A stretch of 64,000 nucleotides of DNA from an uncultured Clostridia bacterium (lineage in GTDB: Bacteria; Bacillota; Clostridia; Oscillospirales; Acutalibacteraceae): NCBI GenBank assembly GCA_927362715.1, contig CAKMIX010000010.1, positions 19,782 to 83,781 of the forward strand. Direction: 5' to 3'. Positions 1 to 9,251 of the stretch are shown one piece after another. A program made the position numbers and the translations under genes. The notes beneath the pieces were generated by a model. It ran no database searches, was not told where the DNA came from, and worked only from the letters and a program-made list of their open reading frames with translations. Every line of letters starts with the position of its first letter. Position 1 is the stretch's first letter.

Positions 1-120
1 GAAAACTTCCTAAAGCTGCGCCGCAGCGATTATACTATGGATTTCAACCCGCGGCACGGCTCGGTCGTCGCCATCACGGCGGAAGAATATGATGCGCTTG
101 TGGCGGCATTCGGAAAATAA
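1..120 (+). CDS. C-terminal fragment of an unknown protein
   Basis: An open frame runs from the window edge to a TAA at 118-120 and encodes the last 39 residues of a protein ending in VAAFGK. Nothing in the fragment names a family. It lies 26 nt upstream of a sugar transporter and a GH3 glycosidase on the same strand, so it is probably the previous gene of that operon. The 5' part is outside the window. Confidence 0.6.
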   Translation, partial: ENFLKLRRSDYTMDFNPRHGSVVAITAEEYDALVAAFGK

Positions 121-146
121 AACGGCGCAAAGGGGAGATTTTCGGT

Positions 147-1640
147 ATGGCGAACAAGCGTAGTCTGCGCACCTTTCTGCAAGCACCGATCTTAACAAAC
201 GGCGGCTGTGTGCCGCGCCGGGAAGGGCTTTTATACGCCATTGGTATCGCGGGACAAAACGTCTCGTGCGGCATGGTGGGCTGGTTTTACTATTTCTGCA
301 CGGATGTTGCTTACTATGATATGCGCGTCATAGCCATTGTATTGACTGCCGCGCGCATCTGGGACGCGGTCAATGACCCGCTTATGGGTGTACTTGTGGA
401 CCGTCATCGCTTTAAAAACGGCGAAAAGCTGCGTCCGTGGCTGCGCATCACACCGATCGCCGCAGGCATTTGCGCCTTTTTGATGTTTTTAAAGCCCGGC
501 TTTACCGAAGACAGTCTGGCGCTGCAATCGGCTTTTATCGCGATCATCTATTTGATCTACGACATGACCTTTACCATGCAGGACATTACCATGTGGGGCA
601 TGACCGCCGTCATGTCGCCGCATTCGGAGGAACGCGGCAGGCTCGCGCAGTGGGGGCGCATCGGCGGCACGGTCGGCTCGTGGCTGCCGGGGCTTATTAC
701 CGTGTTTATGTCCATCGCCAACCGCATCGGGCTTTCCCAGCGCATTTTGTTCGCGGTTCTGGGGCTTGTTTTGGGGCTCGGCGGCATGCTTCTTTCTATT
801 TGTTCCTCGTGCGGGCGCGAGCGCGTGCTCTCCGTGCCCGAAAAGGGCGCGGCAGGGCTTCGCGATAATCTCGGCGACCTGTTCAAAAACAAAATGGTCA
901 TGCTTGTCCTGCTCGGCAGCATTTTAAGCGGGCTTTCCCTGACCGTCCCGCAGATCTACTTTTTTAAATACAAGATCAGTCTTACGATGTTCGGATTTAA
1001 TATCGACGGCGAGACCGCTTCATTCCTTTACGGTATTTTCGCCGGGCTGCCCGGTACGCTCGCCATGCTGTTCGTGCCGCAGTTTGCCAAAAAAGTCGGC
1101 GGCATGAAAAATATCCTGATCCTTTCGTGCCTTGCCGCCATCGTTATGCGTGTGATCTGCTTCTTTGTCGGCTATGAGGGCTATAACATTTTGATCGTCA
1201 TGGTGCTCATGGGGATCGCCAGCATCCCCTCGGGCATGACCGGTATTGCCATGACGGCGCTGTTCGGCGACTCGATCGACTATATGGAGTATAAGACCGG
1301 ACGCCGCGCCGAGGCGATCACCTTTGCCGCGCAGACCTTTTGCAGCAAGATCGTCGGCGCGATCAACACGGGTGTGACCACAGTGCTGTTTATTCTGCTG
1401 AATTACAGCGCCGAGGCATATGACGCGGGACAGCCGCTTTCCCCTGAATTCGACCACTGGGTCTGGCCGCTGTTTATCTTAGGACCGATCGTCGGCAGCG
1501 TTTTGAATCTGATCCCGCTGTTGTTTATCCACTATCCCGACAGCCTTAAAAAGCAAGTGGAAGCGGAACTGAAAAAACGCCGTGCCGAAGCCGAAGGAGC
1601 GGACAGCGAAGCGGTTTTGCAGGCAGAAAACATACAATAA
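147..1640 (+). CDS. GPH-family sugar symporter (MFS_2)
   Basis: This 497-residue membrane protein has about 12 hydrophobic segments and fits the glycoside-pentoside-hexuronide:cation symporter family (MelB/XylP-like). The family signature WDAVNDPLMG followed by a VDRHRFKNGEKLRPW loop lies near residues 71-100. Such proteins import oligosaccharides or glycosides with a cation. The ATG at 147 is preceded by AAAGGGGAG at good spacing. The gene ends 12 nt before a GH3 beta-glycosidase gene, so the pair probably imports and then cleaves a beta-glucoside or related glycoside in the cytoplasm. The substrate cannot be told from sequence. A second member of this family lies at 51749. Confidence 0.85.
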   Translation: MANKRSLRTFLQAPILTNGGCVPRREGLLYAIGIAGQNVSCGMVGWFYYFCTDVAYYDMRVIAIVLTAARIWDAVNDPLMGVLVDRHRFKNGEKLRPWLRITPIAAGICAFLMFLKPGFTEDSLALQSAFIAIIYLIYDMTFTMQDITMWGMTAVMSPHSEERGRLAQWGRIGGTVGSWLPGLITVFMSIANRIGLSQRILFAVLGLVLGLGGMLLSICSSCGRERVLSVPEKGAAGLRDNLGDLFKNKMVMLVLLGSILSGLSLTVPQIYFFKYKISLTMFGFNIDGETASFLYGIFAGLPGTLAMLFVPQFAKKVGGMKNILILSCLAAIVMRVICFFVGYEGYNILIVMVLMGIASIPSGMTGIAMTALFGDSIDYMEYKTGRRAEAITFAAQTFCSKIVGAINTGVTTVLFILLNYSAEAYDAGQPLSPEFDHWVWPLFILGPIVGSVLNLIPLLFIHYPDSLKKQVEAELKKRRAEAEGADSEAVLQAENIQ

Positions 1641-1652
1641 GGAGTATATAAT

Positions 1653-4100
1653 ATGGGTCTGAAACAAAAGGTGATCTCGACGGCGGAAGCGATTGCCGCC
1701 CATTTTAACGGGCTTTCGCAGGAGGAAAGCGCCCGCGCGCAGGCGGAAAAGGTCGTAACGCCCGGCATGCCCGAGCTTCTTCGCCGTGCCGCGGCAGAGG
1801 GCGCCGTACTTTTGAAAAACGAAAATATACTGCCTTTCCCGAAGGGCAGCCGCGTATCCGTGTTCGGGCGCGGGCAGACCGAGTGGTTTTATACGGGCTA
1901 CGGCTCCGGCGGCGACGTCAACAAGCCCTATGCCGTGGATCTGATCACGGGTTTACGAAATTGTGCAGACCTGCAACTGAACGAAACGCTTGCCGAACAG
2001 TATGCAAAGTGGAATGCCAAAAATCCGATCGACCATGGCTTTTGGGGGCATTGGCCGCGCTTTTATCCGGAAATGCCCGTTTCAGACGCCTTGTGTGCTG
2101 CGGCGGAAGCATCCGACTGTGCGGTGGTCGTCATCGGGCGCTCGTCCGGCGAGGACCGGGAAAACGCGCTGGAAAAGGGAAGCTATTATTTGACGGATGA
2201 AGAAACAAGGCTGCTTGCCGCCGTGGCGGACCGTTTCGACAAAGTTGCCGTTCTGCTCAATATCGGCAGCATAATGGATTTTTCATGGCTTGACGGTTTT
2301 TCCGGGAAGATCGGAGCGGCGCTGCTCGTCTGGCAGGGCGGTATGGAAAGCGGCAATGCCGTCGCGGATCTGCTGTGCGGCGCGGTCACGCCGTGCGGGC
2401 GGCTTGCCGATACAGCGGCGCTCAGTTACAACCTGTATCCGTCGGCGGAAAACTTCGGGGGCAGCGATTTCAACAACTATACGGAAGATATCTTTGTCGG
2501 CTACCGCTGGTTTGAGACCTTCCAGCCCAACGGCGTGCAGTATCCGTTTGGATTTGGCTTGAGCTATACGAAATTCACAACGAAATTCCAAAAATTGTCC
2601 GCGTCCGCGCAGGGCTTTACGGTCACATGCACAGTCAAAAACGTCGGCAAGACTTATACGGGCAAAACCTCGGTGCAGGTGTATTTGAAAAAGCCGAACG
2701 GCGTGCTCGGCAATCCCGCGCGCATTTTAGGAGGCTTTGCGAAAACAAAGCCGCTTGCCCCCGGCAAGCAGCAGACTTTAGAGATCTTTGTCCCGCGCGA
2801 GCGGCTGTCCTCCTATGATGAAATCGGCGAAACGGGTTATCCCCATGCCTATGTTATAGAAGCGGGCGAATATGAATTCTTCCTCGGCGGCAGTGTGCGC
2901 GAAGCCCAAAAGGTCGGTTCTTACACCCAATCCAAAACCGAATCGGTCGCGACGCTTCGGGAGGCATGCGCCCCGCGTGCGGCGTTCGAAGTGTATCGCG
3001 CGAAGGAGACGAACGGTGTGCGCACGGCGGTCAAAGAGCCTGTACGCACCGCGCGCAGCGATCTGAAAAAGCGCATCCTGCACAGCCTGCCCAAAGCCGT
3101 GCCGATGACGGGCGACAAGGGACTAAAGCTTTCCGATGTGTTGAACGGTAAAGCGACCATGGATGCGTTTGTCGCACAGCTCGATTTGACGGAGCTGGAA
3201 GCCATTTCACGCGGCGATTACACAATGAACAGCGCCCTCGGTGCGCCGGGCAATGCCGGTGCGTTCGGCGGGGTGCTTGCGTCTTTGCGTGCAAAGGGCG
3301 TTCCGCCCGTCACGACGACCGACGGCCCTTCGGGCATTCGGCTGTATAGCTGCTGCTCGCTTCTGCCCATCGGTACGCTGCTTGCCTGTACCTTTGATAC
3401 GGCGCTTGTCGAAGAGGTTTATGCGCTTCTCGGGCAGGAAATGCGCGCACGCGGTTCGGACGTCCTCTTGGGCCCCGGCATGAATATCCACCGCAATCCG
3501 CTTTGCGGCCGCAATTTTGAATATTTTTCGGAAGACCCCTATTTGACGGGCAAGATCGCCGCTGCCTGTGTGCGCGGTATGCAGAGCGCCGGTGTTTCCG
3601 CCTGCCCCAAGCATTTTGCCTGCAACAATCAGGAATTTCGCCGCAATCGCAATGATTCGCGCGTTTCCGAACGTGCGCTGCGTGAAATTTATTTGAAAGG
3701 CTTTGAGATCTGTATCAAGGAAGCAAGCCCGAAGTCCATCATGACCTCGTACAATAAGATCAACGGCGTGTACGCGCATTATAATTACGACCTGTGCACA
3801 ACGATCCTGCGCGGGGAGTGGGGCTACAGGGGGCTTGTGATGACCGACTGGTGGATGCGCCCGCAGCATTCGCCGGAATTCCCGCAAATGCGCGACAACG
3901 CCTACCGTGTGCGCGCCCAGGTGGATGTTCTGATGCCCGGCGGCAGCCGCACAGGCAAGCGCAAAAGCGACGGCACACTGCTGAAAACATACGGAAAGCC
4001 GGAGGGGATCACCTTAGGCGAAATGCAGCGCAGTGCGAAAAATGTCCTGCGCTTTGCGATGCACAGCCCCGCCATGGAGCGGCTGGAGCCGAAAGAATAA
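1653..4100 (+). CDS. GH3 beta-glycosidase with permuted domain order
   Basis: This 815-residue protein has the parts of a GH3 enzyme in swapped order. The GH3 C-terminal alpha/beta-sandwich comes first (about residues 35-300, with GAVLLKNENILPFP). A fibronectin-III-like domain follows (about 305-415), and the catalytic TIM barrel is last (about 500-810). The barrel carries GPGMNIHRNPLCGRNFEYFS, the KHFACNNQE motif and the nucleophile motif VMTDWW, with Asp at about residue 732. This inverted layout is known from some rumen Clostridia beta-glucosidases. There is no signal peptide, so it should act in the cytoplasm on what the upstream transporter brings in. AAGGAG precedes the ATG. A strong terminator follows the stop. 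Confidence 0.88.
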   Translation: MGLKQKVISTAEAIAAHFNGLSQEESARAQAEKVVTPGMPELLRRAAAEGAVLLKNENILPFPKGSRVSVFGRGQTEWFYTGYGSGGDVNKPYAVDLITGLRNCADLQLNETLAEQYAKWNAKNPIDHGFWGHWPRFYPEMPVSDALCAAAEASDCAVVVIGRSSGEDRENALEKGSYYLTDEETRLLAAVADRFDKVAVLLNIGSIMDFSWLDGFSGKIGAALLVWQGGMESGNAVADLLCGAVTPCGRLADTAALSYNLYPSAENFGGSDFNNYTEDIFVGYRWFETFQPNGVQYPFGFGLSYTKFTTKFQKLSASAQGFTVTCTVKNVGKTYTGKTSVQVYLKKPNGVLGNPARILGGFAKTKPLAPGKQQTLEIFVPRERLSSYDEIGETGYPHAYVIEAGEYEFFLGGSVREAQKVGSYTQSKTESVATLREACAPRAAFEVYRAKETNGVRTAVKEPVRTARSDLKKRILHSLPKAVPMTGDKGLKLSDVLNGKATMDAFVAQLDLTELEAISRGDYTMNSALGAPGNAGAFGGVLASLRAKGVPPVTTTDGPSGIRLYSCCSLLPIGTLLACTFDTALVEEVYALLGQEMRARGSDVLLGPGMNIHRNPLCGRNFEYFSEDPYLTGKIAAACVRGMQSAGVSACPKHFACNNQEFRRNRNDSRVSERALREIYLKGFEICIKEASPKSIMTSYNKINGVYAHYNYDLCTTILRGEWGYRGLVMTDWWMRPQHSPEFPQMRDNAYRVRAQVDVLMPGGSRTGKRKSDGTLLKTYGKPEGITLGEMQRSAKNVLRFAMHSPAMERLEPKE

Positions 4101-4107
4101 ACCAAAA

Positions 4108-4146
4108 GCGGGGAGGCGCTTTCCGATATAGCCTCCCCGCTTTTTT
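4108..4146 (+). terminator. Rho-independent terminator after GH3
   Basis: The arms GCGGGGAGGC (4108-4117) and GCCTCCCCGC (4131-4140) are perfectly complementary and are followed by six T. It closes the transporter-GH3 operon. Confidence 0.9.
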
Positions 4147-4178
4147 GCACTTTCTCCGTGCACGGCGCGGATTTCGGA

Positions 4179-4207
4179 TTGACAACCGCGCGCGTTTTGA
4201 CTATAAT
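4179..4207 (+). promoter_or_regulatory. Consensus sigma-A promoter of tRNA-Leu
   Basis: TTGACA (4179-4184) and TATAAT (4202-4207) match the consensus fully with a 17-nt spacer and sit 16 nt upstream of the tRNA. Confidence 0.9.
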
Positions 4208-4223
4208 AGAGTTCGTCACAAAC

Positions 4224-4310
4224 GCCGCTGTGGCGAAATCGGCAGACGCAAGGGACTTAAAATCCCTCGGTGGCAACACCGTACCGGTTCAAGTCCGGTC
4301 AGCGGCACCA
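4224..4310 (+). tRNA. tRNA-Leu (anticodon TAA)
   Basis: The acceptor arms GCCGCTG and CAGCGGC pair. The anticodon loop CTTAAAA gives TAA (4258-4260). A long class-II variable arm is present, as expected for Leu, and CCA is encoded (ends 4310). Confidence 0.95.
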
Positions 4311-4330
4311 GCGGCAAGCTGCCGCTTCCA

Positions 4331-4368
4331 AGTCGCGCACTTCACGTTTGTGGAGTGCGCGACTTTTT
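4331..4368 (+). terminator. Terminator of tRNA-Leu
   Basis: AGTCGCGCACT (4331-4341) pairs with AGTGCGCGACT (4354-4364) and is followed by a T run. Confidence 0.85.
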
Positions 4369-4405
4369 GCCCGCGTTTTTCATCGGTATCTATTTTGTCA
4401 ACATG

Positions 4406-4456
4406 AAAAGCTGAAATTCGGAGCAGAGAAAGCGGCGATCCGAGTTTCAGCTTTTT
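4406..4456. terminator. Possible bidirectional terminator-like hairpin
   Basis: AAAAGCTGAAA (4406-4416) is complementary to TTTCAGCTTTT (4445-4455), with A and T runs on either side. It sits just upstream of the lipoprotein gene and could also be a cis-regulatory hairpin for it. Confidence 0.5.
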
Positions 4457-4519
4457 GTAATTTTTAACGATATGGCTTTCCGTAATTTGATGTTTCCTTT
4501 CAAAGGGGGCTTGTTTTCC

Positions 4520-5500
4520 ATGTGCAGAAAGATCACGGCCGTTGTTCTTGTAGGGGTGTTGCTGCTTGCCTCGTTCGGCTGCATGCACACAGCGGAGCAG
4601 ACGGTAGACTATGGCCTTGCAGAAAACTGGGCTTATCTTGAGATCGACGAAACCGAGCGCGCGGATGTGTTCTTCGTTTGCCCGACCGTTTACGGCGGCA
4701 GCGCGGATAGCTTCAATATGCCTTTGGATGACGCTTCGGCGAAAGCAGATTTTGTCGGGGCTGCCAACATGGAAAAAGGGATATATGACGCGGGGTGTCG
4801 TTTCTTTGCACCGTACTATCGGCAGGCGGGGCTGAATGCTTATGCGCTGTCCGCGCAGGAACGAGAGGAATACCTGGCATTTGCCTATGCGGATGTGAAA
4901 AATGCTTTTCTTTACTATATGGAGCATTATAACGAGGGGCAGCCCATTATTTTGGCGGGCTTTTCCCAAGGGGCAGATCTATGCCTGCGGCTTTTGAAGG
5001 ATTGCTTTGCCGACGAAGCGACAGCGTCTTTGCTTGTCGCCTGCTATGCGATCGGCTGGAGCATTTCCGAAGAAGAGCTGGCGGCATATCCGCATATGCA
5101 GTTCGCCTCCGGCGAACGGGATACCGGGGTGATCGTTTCTTTTAACAGCGAGGCGGAAGAAATTGACGATTCTCTGATCATACCTGCCGGTACGCATACG
5201 CTGGCGATCAATCCGCTCAATTGGAAAACCGATGGCACGCCTGCGGATAAATCCGAAAATCTGGGCGCTTGCTTCACGGATTATGAGGGGAATACCCAAA
5301 CAGAGATCCCGCATTTGACCGGCGCCTATATCGATTCGGAACGCGGCGCATTGAAAATAACGGATGTTTCCGCGCAGGATTATCCCGCGGGGCTGTCCAT
5401 ATTCCAAGACGGCATATATCATATCTATGATTACCAATTCTTTTACCGTAATCTTCAGGAAAATGTCGGCGTGCGGTTAGACGCCTATTTTGCCGCATAG
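4520..5500 (+). CDS. DUF3089-type alpha/beta-hydrolase lipoprotein
   Basis: The predicted 326-residue protein begins with a lipoprotein signal (MCRKITAVVLVGVLLLASFGC), so it is probably anchored outside the membrane. The body resembles DUF3089 alpha/beta-hydrolases: DVFFVCPTVYG near the N-terminus, FAPYYRQA, and a nucleophile elbow AGFSQGADL with Ser at about residue 149. An upstream in-frame ATG at 4472 exists. The 4520 start is preferred because AAAGGGGG lies about 10 nt before it and it gives a clean signal peptide. The substrate is unknown; an esterase or lipase-like activity is likely. It appears to be a single-gene unit, with terminator-like hairpins on both sides. Confidence 0.7.
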   Translation: MCRKITAVVLVGVLLLASFGCMHTAEQTVDYGLAENWAYLEIDETERADVFFVCPTVYGGSADSFNMPLDDASAKADFVGAANMEKGIYDAGCRFFAPYYRQAGLNAYALSAQEREEYLAFAYADVKNAFLYYMEHYNEGQPIILAGFSQGADLCLRLLKDCFADEATASLLVACYAIGWSISEEELAAYPHMQFASGERDTGVIVSFNSEAEEIDDSLIIPAGTHTLAINPLNWKTDGTPADKSENLGACFTDYEGNTQTEIPHLTGAYIDSERGALKITDVSAQDYPAGLSIFQDGIYHIYDYQFFYRNLQENVGVRLDAYFAA

Positions 5501-5634
5501 CGAGCCGATTGGATTCATTTCTCCAAATCGCTTCACGCGATGCGGGCACAACCTTTTCAAAAGCCGGCAGATAGGATGCTTCCCGCCTTTTTCAAAAAAG
5601 CATCTTGCGATTTATTTATTTGATACGAGCGTTG

Positions 5635-5694
5635 CAGAGCATATTGAACCTTCGTTCCATTTTGCAGATCTTGGTTCAATATGCTCTGTTTTTT
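5635..5694 (+). terminator. Strong terminator after the lipoprotein gene
   Basis: CAGAGCATATTGAACC (5635-5650) pairs perfectly with GGTTCAATATGCTCTG (5673-5688) and is followed by six T. Confidence 0.85.
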
Positions 5695-5960
5695 CGCAGT
5701 CTTTTTCCCGGGCAATGCGGTAAAGTCCGTATTATGGGACTTAGTATGTGCTATGCTGTGGCTATGTGGGGAAAGTACTGCGGCAGGGATATATTGAAAA
5801 CGCAAAGGGCAGCAGGAAATTCCCGCTGCCCTTTGGGCTTTCGGCATAGCCGCAATAAAAATTCTTTTTTCTATCCACATCAACGGAGCGCCTGATGACA
5901 AATATATTATACACATTTTTTAATACAGTGACAAGATATTTCAAAATGTTAGAAAAACAC

Positions 5961-5989
5961 TTGACAAATGTTATTTTTTGCCCCATTAT
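5961..5989 (+). promoter_or_regulatory. Candidate promoter of the cas operon
   Basis: TTGACA (5961-5966) is followed after 17 nt by CATTAT (5984-5989), within the most AT-rich stretch. Other -10 registers nearby are possible. cas3 starts 58 nt further on behind AAAGGAGGG. Confidence 0.6.
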
Positions 5990-6047
5990 TATATTGTGAT
6001 GTTTTATAACCTCACTATAAATTCTTAAATAAAAAAGGAGGGTATAC

Positions 6048-8474
6048 ATGGAGTCTATTCCGCTCGCACACACGCGCCAGGGGAGCGGCGAAGCCGGTGT
6101 TCAGACGCTGCAGGAGCACAGCCGCCATGTCGCCGAGATTTGCGCGGCGCTGAGCGGCAGGATCGGGCTTCGTAACTTAGGGTATTTAACAGGCCTTTTG
6201 CACGATGCGGGCAAGGCGCATCCAAAATGGCAGACATATTTGCGCGAAAACACATCCGAAAAGCCGGGGCATGCTTACGCGGGGATGCTCTGGCTCTGGG
6301 AAAACTGCACAGGCGGCGGGGATTCACAAAACCTTGCCGCGCAGTTTGCCACGCTGGCGATCGGCTGTCACCACAGCGGCAGGTGCGATATGATCTCGCC
6401 GGATGGAATCGATTGCTTCAGAGAACGTATGGCTGCCGCGCATGCCGATTCGATGTATATGGAAAGCATGAATCATTTTTTTGCGCATTGCTGCACAAAA
6501 GCCGAAGTTTATGCGCTGCTGGAAAGCGCCGCAGAGGAACTGCGCGCGTTGTGCGGGCGCGTCGCGGCGGCGTTTCCGTTACAGGGCGAGGATAGGCAGG
6601 CGAACAAGCGGTATGCAAACAGCGTCCGTTTTGCCATGGGTCTTGTCCAGCGCTTTTTATTCAGCGCCTTGGTGGATGCTGACTGGACCGACACCGCCTG
6701 TTTTATGCAAAACCGTCCGCTGCCAAAAGAGCCGGACGATATACAGCGGCAAGGAACTTGGGACAAGCTGTCAGAACATACCGAGCAGTTTGTGACGGCA
6801 TTGCCGGCGCTTTACCCCATAGATCGTCTGCGCCGGGATATCTCAGAACGATGTATGCGTGCCGCTGAGCGCTGCGGCGAGGGGGTCTATCGCCTTTGTG
6901 TGCCGACCGGCGGCGGAAAAACCTATGCGGGACTGCGCTTTTGTATGCAGATGGCAAAAAAGCACAATGCGCAGCACGTGTTTTATTTCTCACCGTATAA
7001 ATCGATCACCGGACAAAACGCCGCCTGTATTCGGCAGGCGCTTGGCAGCGTGGATGCGGTGCTGGAACACCATTCCGACGTTCTCGCACCCGAAGAGAAC
7101 ACGGAAAGCGAACGCTTTTTAGCGCAGTCGCAGCGCTGGCAGGGGGTGCCGGTGATCTGTACGACGATGGTGCAGTTCCTGAATACATTGTTTGCCGCAC
7201 CGCGGCAAAACGTGCGCCGGCTGTGTGCGCTTTCAAACAGTGTGCTGCTGTTTGATGAGATCCAGGTGTTGCCGCTGCAGCATACCTACCTGTTTAATTT
7301 GGCCGTCATGACGCTGTCTGAATTATTGCACTGTACGGTTGTGTTGTGCACCGCCACACAGCCGACGCTGGAGCGCGCTGCCTACCCGCTGCGTTTTTCC
7401 GAACCTGTAGATCTGGTGGAAAACAGCAAAGACCTGTTCCTTCCGTTTTGCCGGACGCGTCTCATCCCAAAGTTGATCCCCGGCGGTATGCACGCACCGC
7501 AGCTTGCCGATTTCATTTGTGCGCAGGCACGGAATAATCGAAGCATTTTGATCGTGCTCAATACGAAAAAAGCCGTCAACAGCCTGTTTGATGCGCTGCA
7601 GGGGCAGACACCGGCAGATACGAAGCTGTTTTGTCTGACGACTTATCTCTGCAGTCAGCACCGACGCGATGTGCTTACACAAATATCAAAAGCTTTGCGC
7701 AGCGGAGAACGGCTGATCTGCGTCAGCACCCAGCTGATCGAAGCGGGCGTGGACTTGAGTTTTGACTGTGTGGTGCGCAGCCTTGCAGGACTGCCGAATA
7801 TCGCACAGGCTGCCGGACGCTGCAACCGCCACGGGCAGGGCGGCGTGCGCGATGTGTATCTGGTCGTGTGTGCCGATGAGGATCTGCACCATCTGCCGGA
7901 GATCGACGATGCGCGGCGGATCACACGCGACTTACTCGACACGTGCGATCCAAACACCGACCTGCTTTCCCCGCAAATGATGGACGCCTATTTCCGGCAG
8001 TATTACGAGAACGCGGCGCAGTCGAACAAGGCGGCGTATCCCGCACCGGGGCGTGACTTACCGCAAAATACCACGCTTTTGGATCTGCTGTCGAGTAATA
8101 CTTGCGGTGTGCGGGCGTTCGTGGAAAGCGGGCATAAAAGGCCCGGAACATGGAGTCTGTGCCAAGCATTCGGCACGGCGGAGCGCCTGTTTGAAGCCAT
8201 AGCCGACGCTGCGGTTCCCGTGCTGGTGCCGTATAAAGAAGGCGTACGAAAAATCGCAGAGCTATTTTCCTTGTCGCCGGATAAGGTGCGGTTGTCCGAT
8301 CTGCAGCCCTATACCGTATCGCTTGGGAAAAGAGATGTGGACAGGCTCGAACAAGCGGGCGCGGTTTATCCTGCCCTGCAGGGTGCGGTGCGCATCTTGC
8401 GGGAAGAATTCTATGACAGCGAGAAGATCGGTGTTCGCATACAGGCGGAGGCTGTGCCGCCCTGTTTCGTATAA
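6048..8474 (+). CDS. cas3: Cas3 HD-nuclease/helicase (type I-C)
   Basis: This 808-residue protein fuses the HD nuclease and the DExD/H helicase that degrade target DNA after Cascade binding. The HD motif LLHDAGKAHPKWQ is at about residues 50-62 and a second metal-site motif CHHSG follows. The helicase has Walker A PTGGGKT (about 286-292), FDEIQVLP (about 401-408) and TATQPTL. Helicase motif VI is seen near QAAGRCNRHGQGG. All key residues are present, so it looks active. It opens the cas operon, with a very strong AAAGGAGGG site before the ATG. Gene order behind it is canonical for subtype I-C. Confidence 0.96.
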   Translation: MESIPLAHTRQGSGEAGVQTLQEHSRHVAEICAALSGRIGLRNLGYLTGLLHDAGKAHPKWQTYLRENTSEKPGHAYAGMLWLWENCTGGGDSQNLAAQFATLAIGCHHSGRCDMISPDGIDCFRERMAAAHADSMYMESMNHFFAHCCTKAEVYALLESAAEELRALCGRVAAAFPLQGEDRQANKRYANSVRFAMGLVQRFLFSALVDADWTDTACFMQNRPLPKEPDDIQRQGTWDKLSEHTEQFVTALPALYPIDRLRRDISERCMRAAERCGEGVYRLCVPTGGGKTYAGLRFCMQMAKKHNAQHVFYFSPYKSITGQNAACIRQALGSVDAVLEHHSDVLAPEENTESERFLAQSQRWQGVPVICTTMVQFLNTLFAAPRQNVRRLCALSNSVLLFDEIQVLPLQHTYLFNLAVMTLSELLHCTVVLCTATQPTLERAAYPLRFSEPVDLVENSKDLFLPFCRTRLIPKLIPGGMHAPQLADFICAQARNNRSILIVLNTKKAVNSLFDALQGQTPADTKLFCLTTYLCSQHRRDVLTQISKALRSGERLICVSTQLIEAGVDLSFDCVVRSLAGLPNIAQAAGRCNRHGQGGVRDVYLVVCADEDLHHLPEIDDARRITRDLLDTCDPNTDLLSPQMMDAYFRQYYENAAQSNKAAYPAPGRDLPQNTTLLDLLSSNTCGVRAFVESGHKRPGTWSLCQAFGTAERLFEAIADAAVPVLVPYKEGVRKIAELFSLSPDKVRLSDLQPYTVSLGKRDVDRLEQAGAVYPALQGAVRILREEFYDSEKIGVRIQAEAVPPCFV

Positions 8475-8507
8475 AGATAAAGTAAACGGATTAAAGGAGG
8501 AATCTGT

Positions 8508-9251
8508 TTGGAACACGCCAATTCTATTTCCCTGCGGGTTTGGGGGCGGTATGCGCTGTTCAGCGACCCCATCACCCGCGTCGGCGGTGAAAAGTGCAGC
8601 TATCCGATCCCGACGTATCAGGCGATCAAAGGGATCTTGGAAAGCTGTTACTGGAAGCCGACATTCGTCTGGGTGCCGGACGAGATCCGCATCCTGCGCC
8701 CCATTGAGACCGAGTCTAAAGGGGTGCGCCCGATTCAGTACAACAACGGGAAAAACGACCTGTCCATCTACACCTATTTGTCCGATGTCGAATATCAGGT
8801 GCGTGCGCATTTTGAATGGAATCTGCATCGCCCCGACCTTGTGGGCGACCGGAACGAAAATAAGCACTATTTTATTGCAAAGCGCATGCTTGAGCGCGGC
8901 GGGCGCCGGGATGTTTTCCTCGGGACGCGCGAATGTCAGGGGTATATTGAACCCTGCGAATTCGGCGCGGGAACGGGCGCGTATGACAACACACCGCCTA
9001 TGCCTCTGGGGCTGATGCTGCATGGCATCACCTATGCGGATGAGTCCGGCGACGGGCATATGTACGAGCGTCTCTGGCGGCCCGTTATGCGCGCGGGCGT
9101 GGTGCAATTTGTATGCCCGGAAGACTGCCCGGTCGTGCGGCCCATCCGCAAACAAAATATTAAGACTTTCACGCTCGGCGAAACGGTCGAGCCTGTCGAA
9201 CGTCTGTTTAAGGAGGTGGCGCCGCGTGGGATGGATGGAACGCTGCTTTGA
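8508..9251 (+). CDS. cas5c: Cas5c crRNA-processing endonuclease
   Basis: This 247-residue Cas5d/Cas5c-type RAMP protein cleaves the repeat RNA in subtype I-C, which lacks Cas6, and then stays on the crRNA 5' handle. Tyr48 and the pair Lys119-His120 (ENKHYF) match the Tyr/Lys/His catalytic set described for Bacillus halodurans Cas5d. The start is TTG at 8508, decided by a perfect AAAGGAGG ending 7 nt upstream; no ATG fits. The 3' end overlaps cas8c by 26 nt, implying translational coupling. Confidence 0.93.
   Translation: MEHANSISLRVWGRYALFSDPITRVGGEKCSYPIPTYQAIKGILESCYWKPTFVWVPDEIRILRPIETESKGVRPIQYNNGKNDLSIYTYLSDVEYQVRAHFEWNLHRPDLVGDRNENKHYFIAKRMLERGGRRDVFLGTRECQGYIEPCEFGAGTGAYDNTPPMPLGLMLHGITYADESGDGHMYERLWRPVMRAGVVQFVCPEDCPVVRPIRKQNIKTFTLGETVEPVERLFKEVAPRGMDGTLL

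Larger units (their letters stand above)
5501..6047. other. 547-nt intergenic region before the cas operon
   Basis: I see no convincing gene here. The first half holds hairpins, including a perfect 16-bp terminator stem. A second imperfect hairpin (AAAGGGCAGC at 5804 with GCTGCCCTTT at 5824) follows. The last 150 nt are AT-rich and carry the likely cas promoter. Confidence 0.7.

Noticed and set aside
3794..4414. 206-codon plus-strand ORF over the end of GH3 and tRNA-Leu
   Set aside because: It runs through a strong terminator, a promoter and a tRNA.
9022..9225. N-terminal extension of Cas8c upstream of 9226
   Set aside because: It lies inside cas5c in another frame and has no ribosome-binding site; the GTG at 9226 does.
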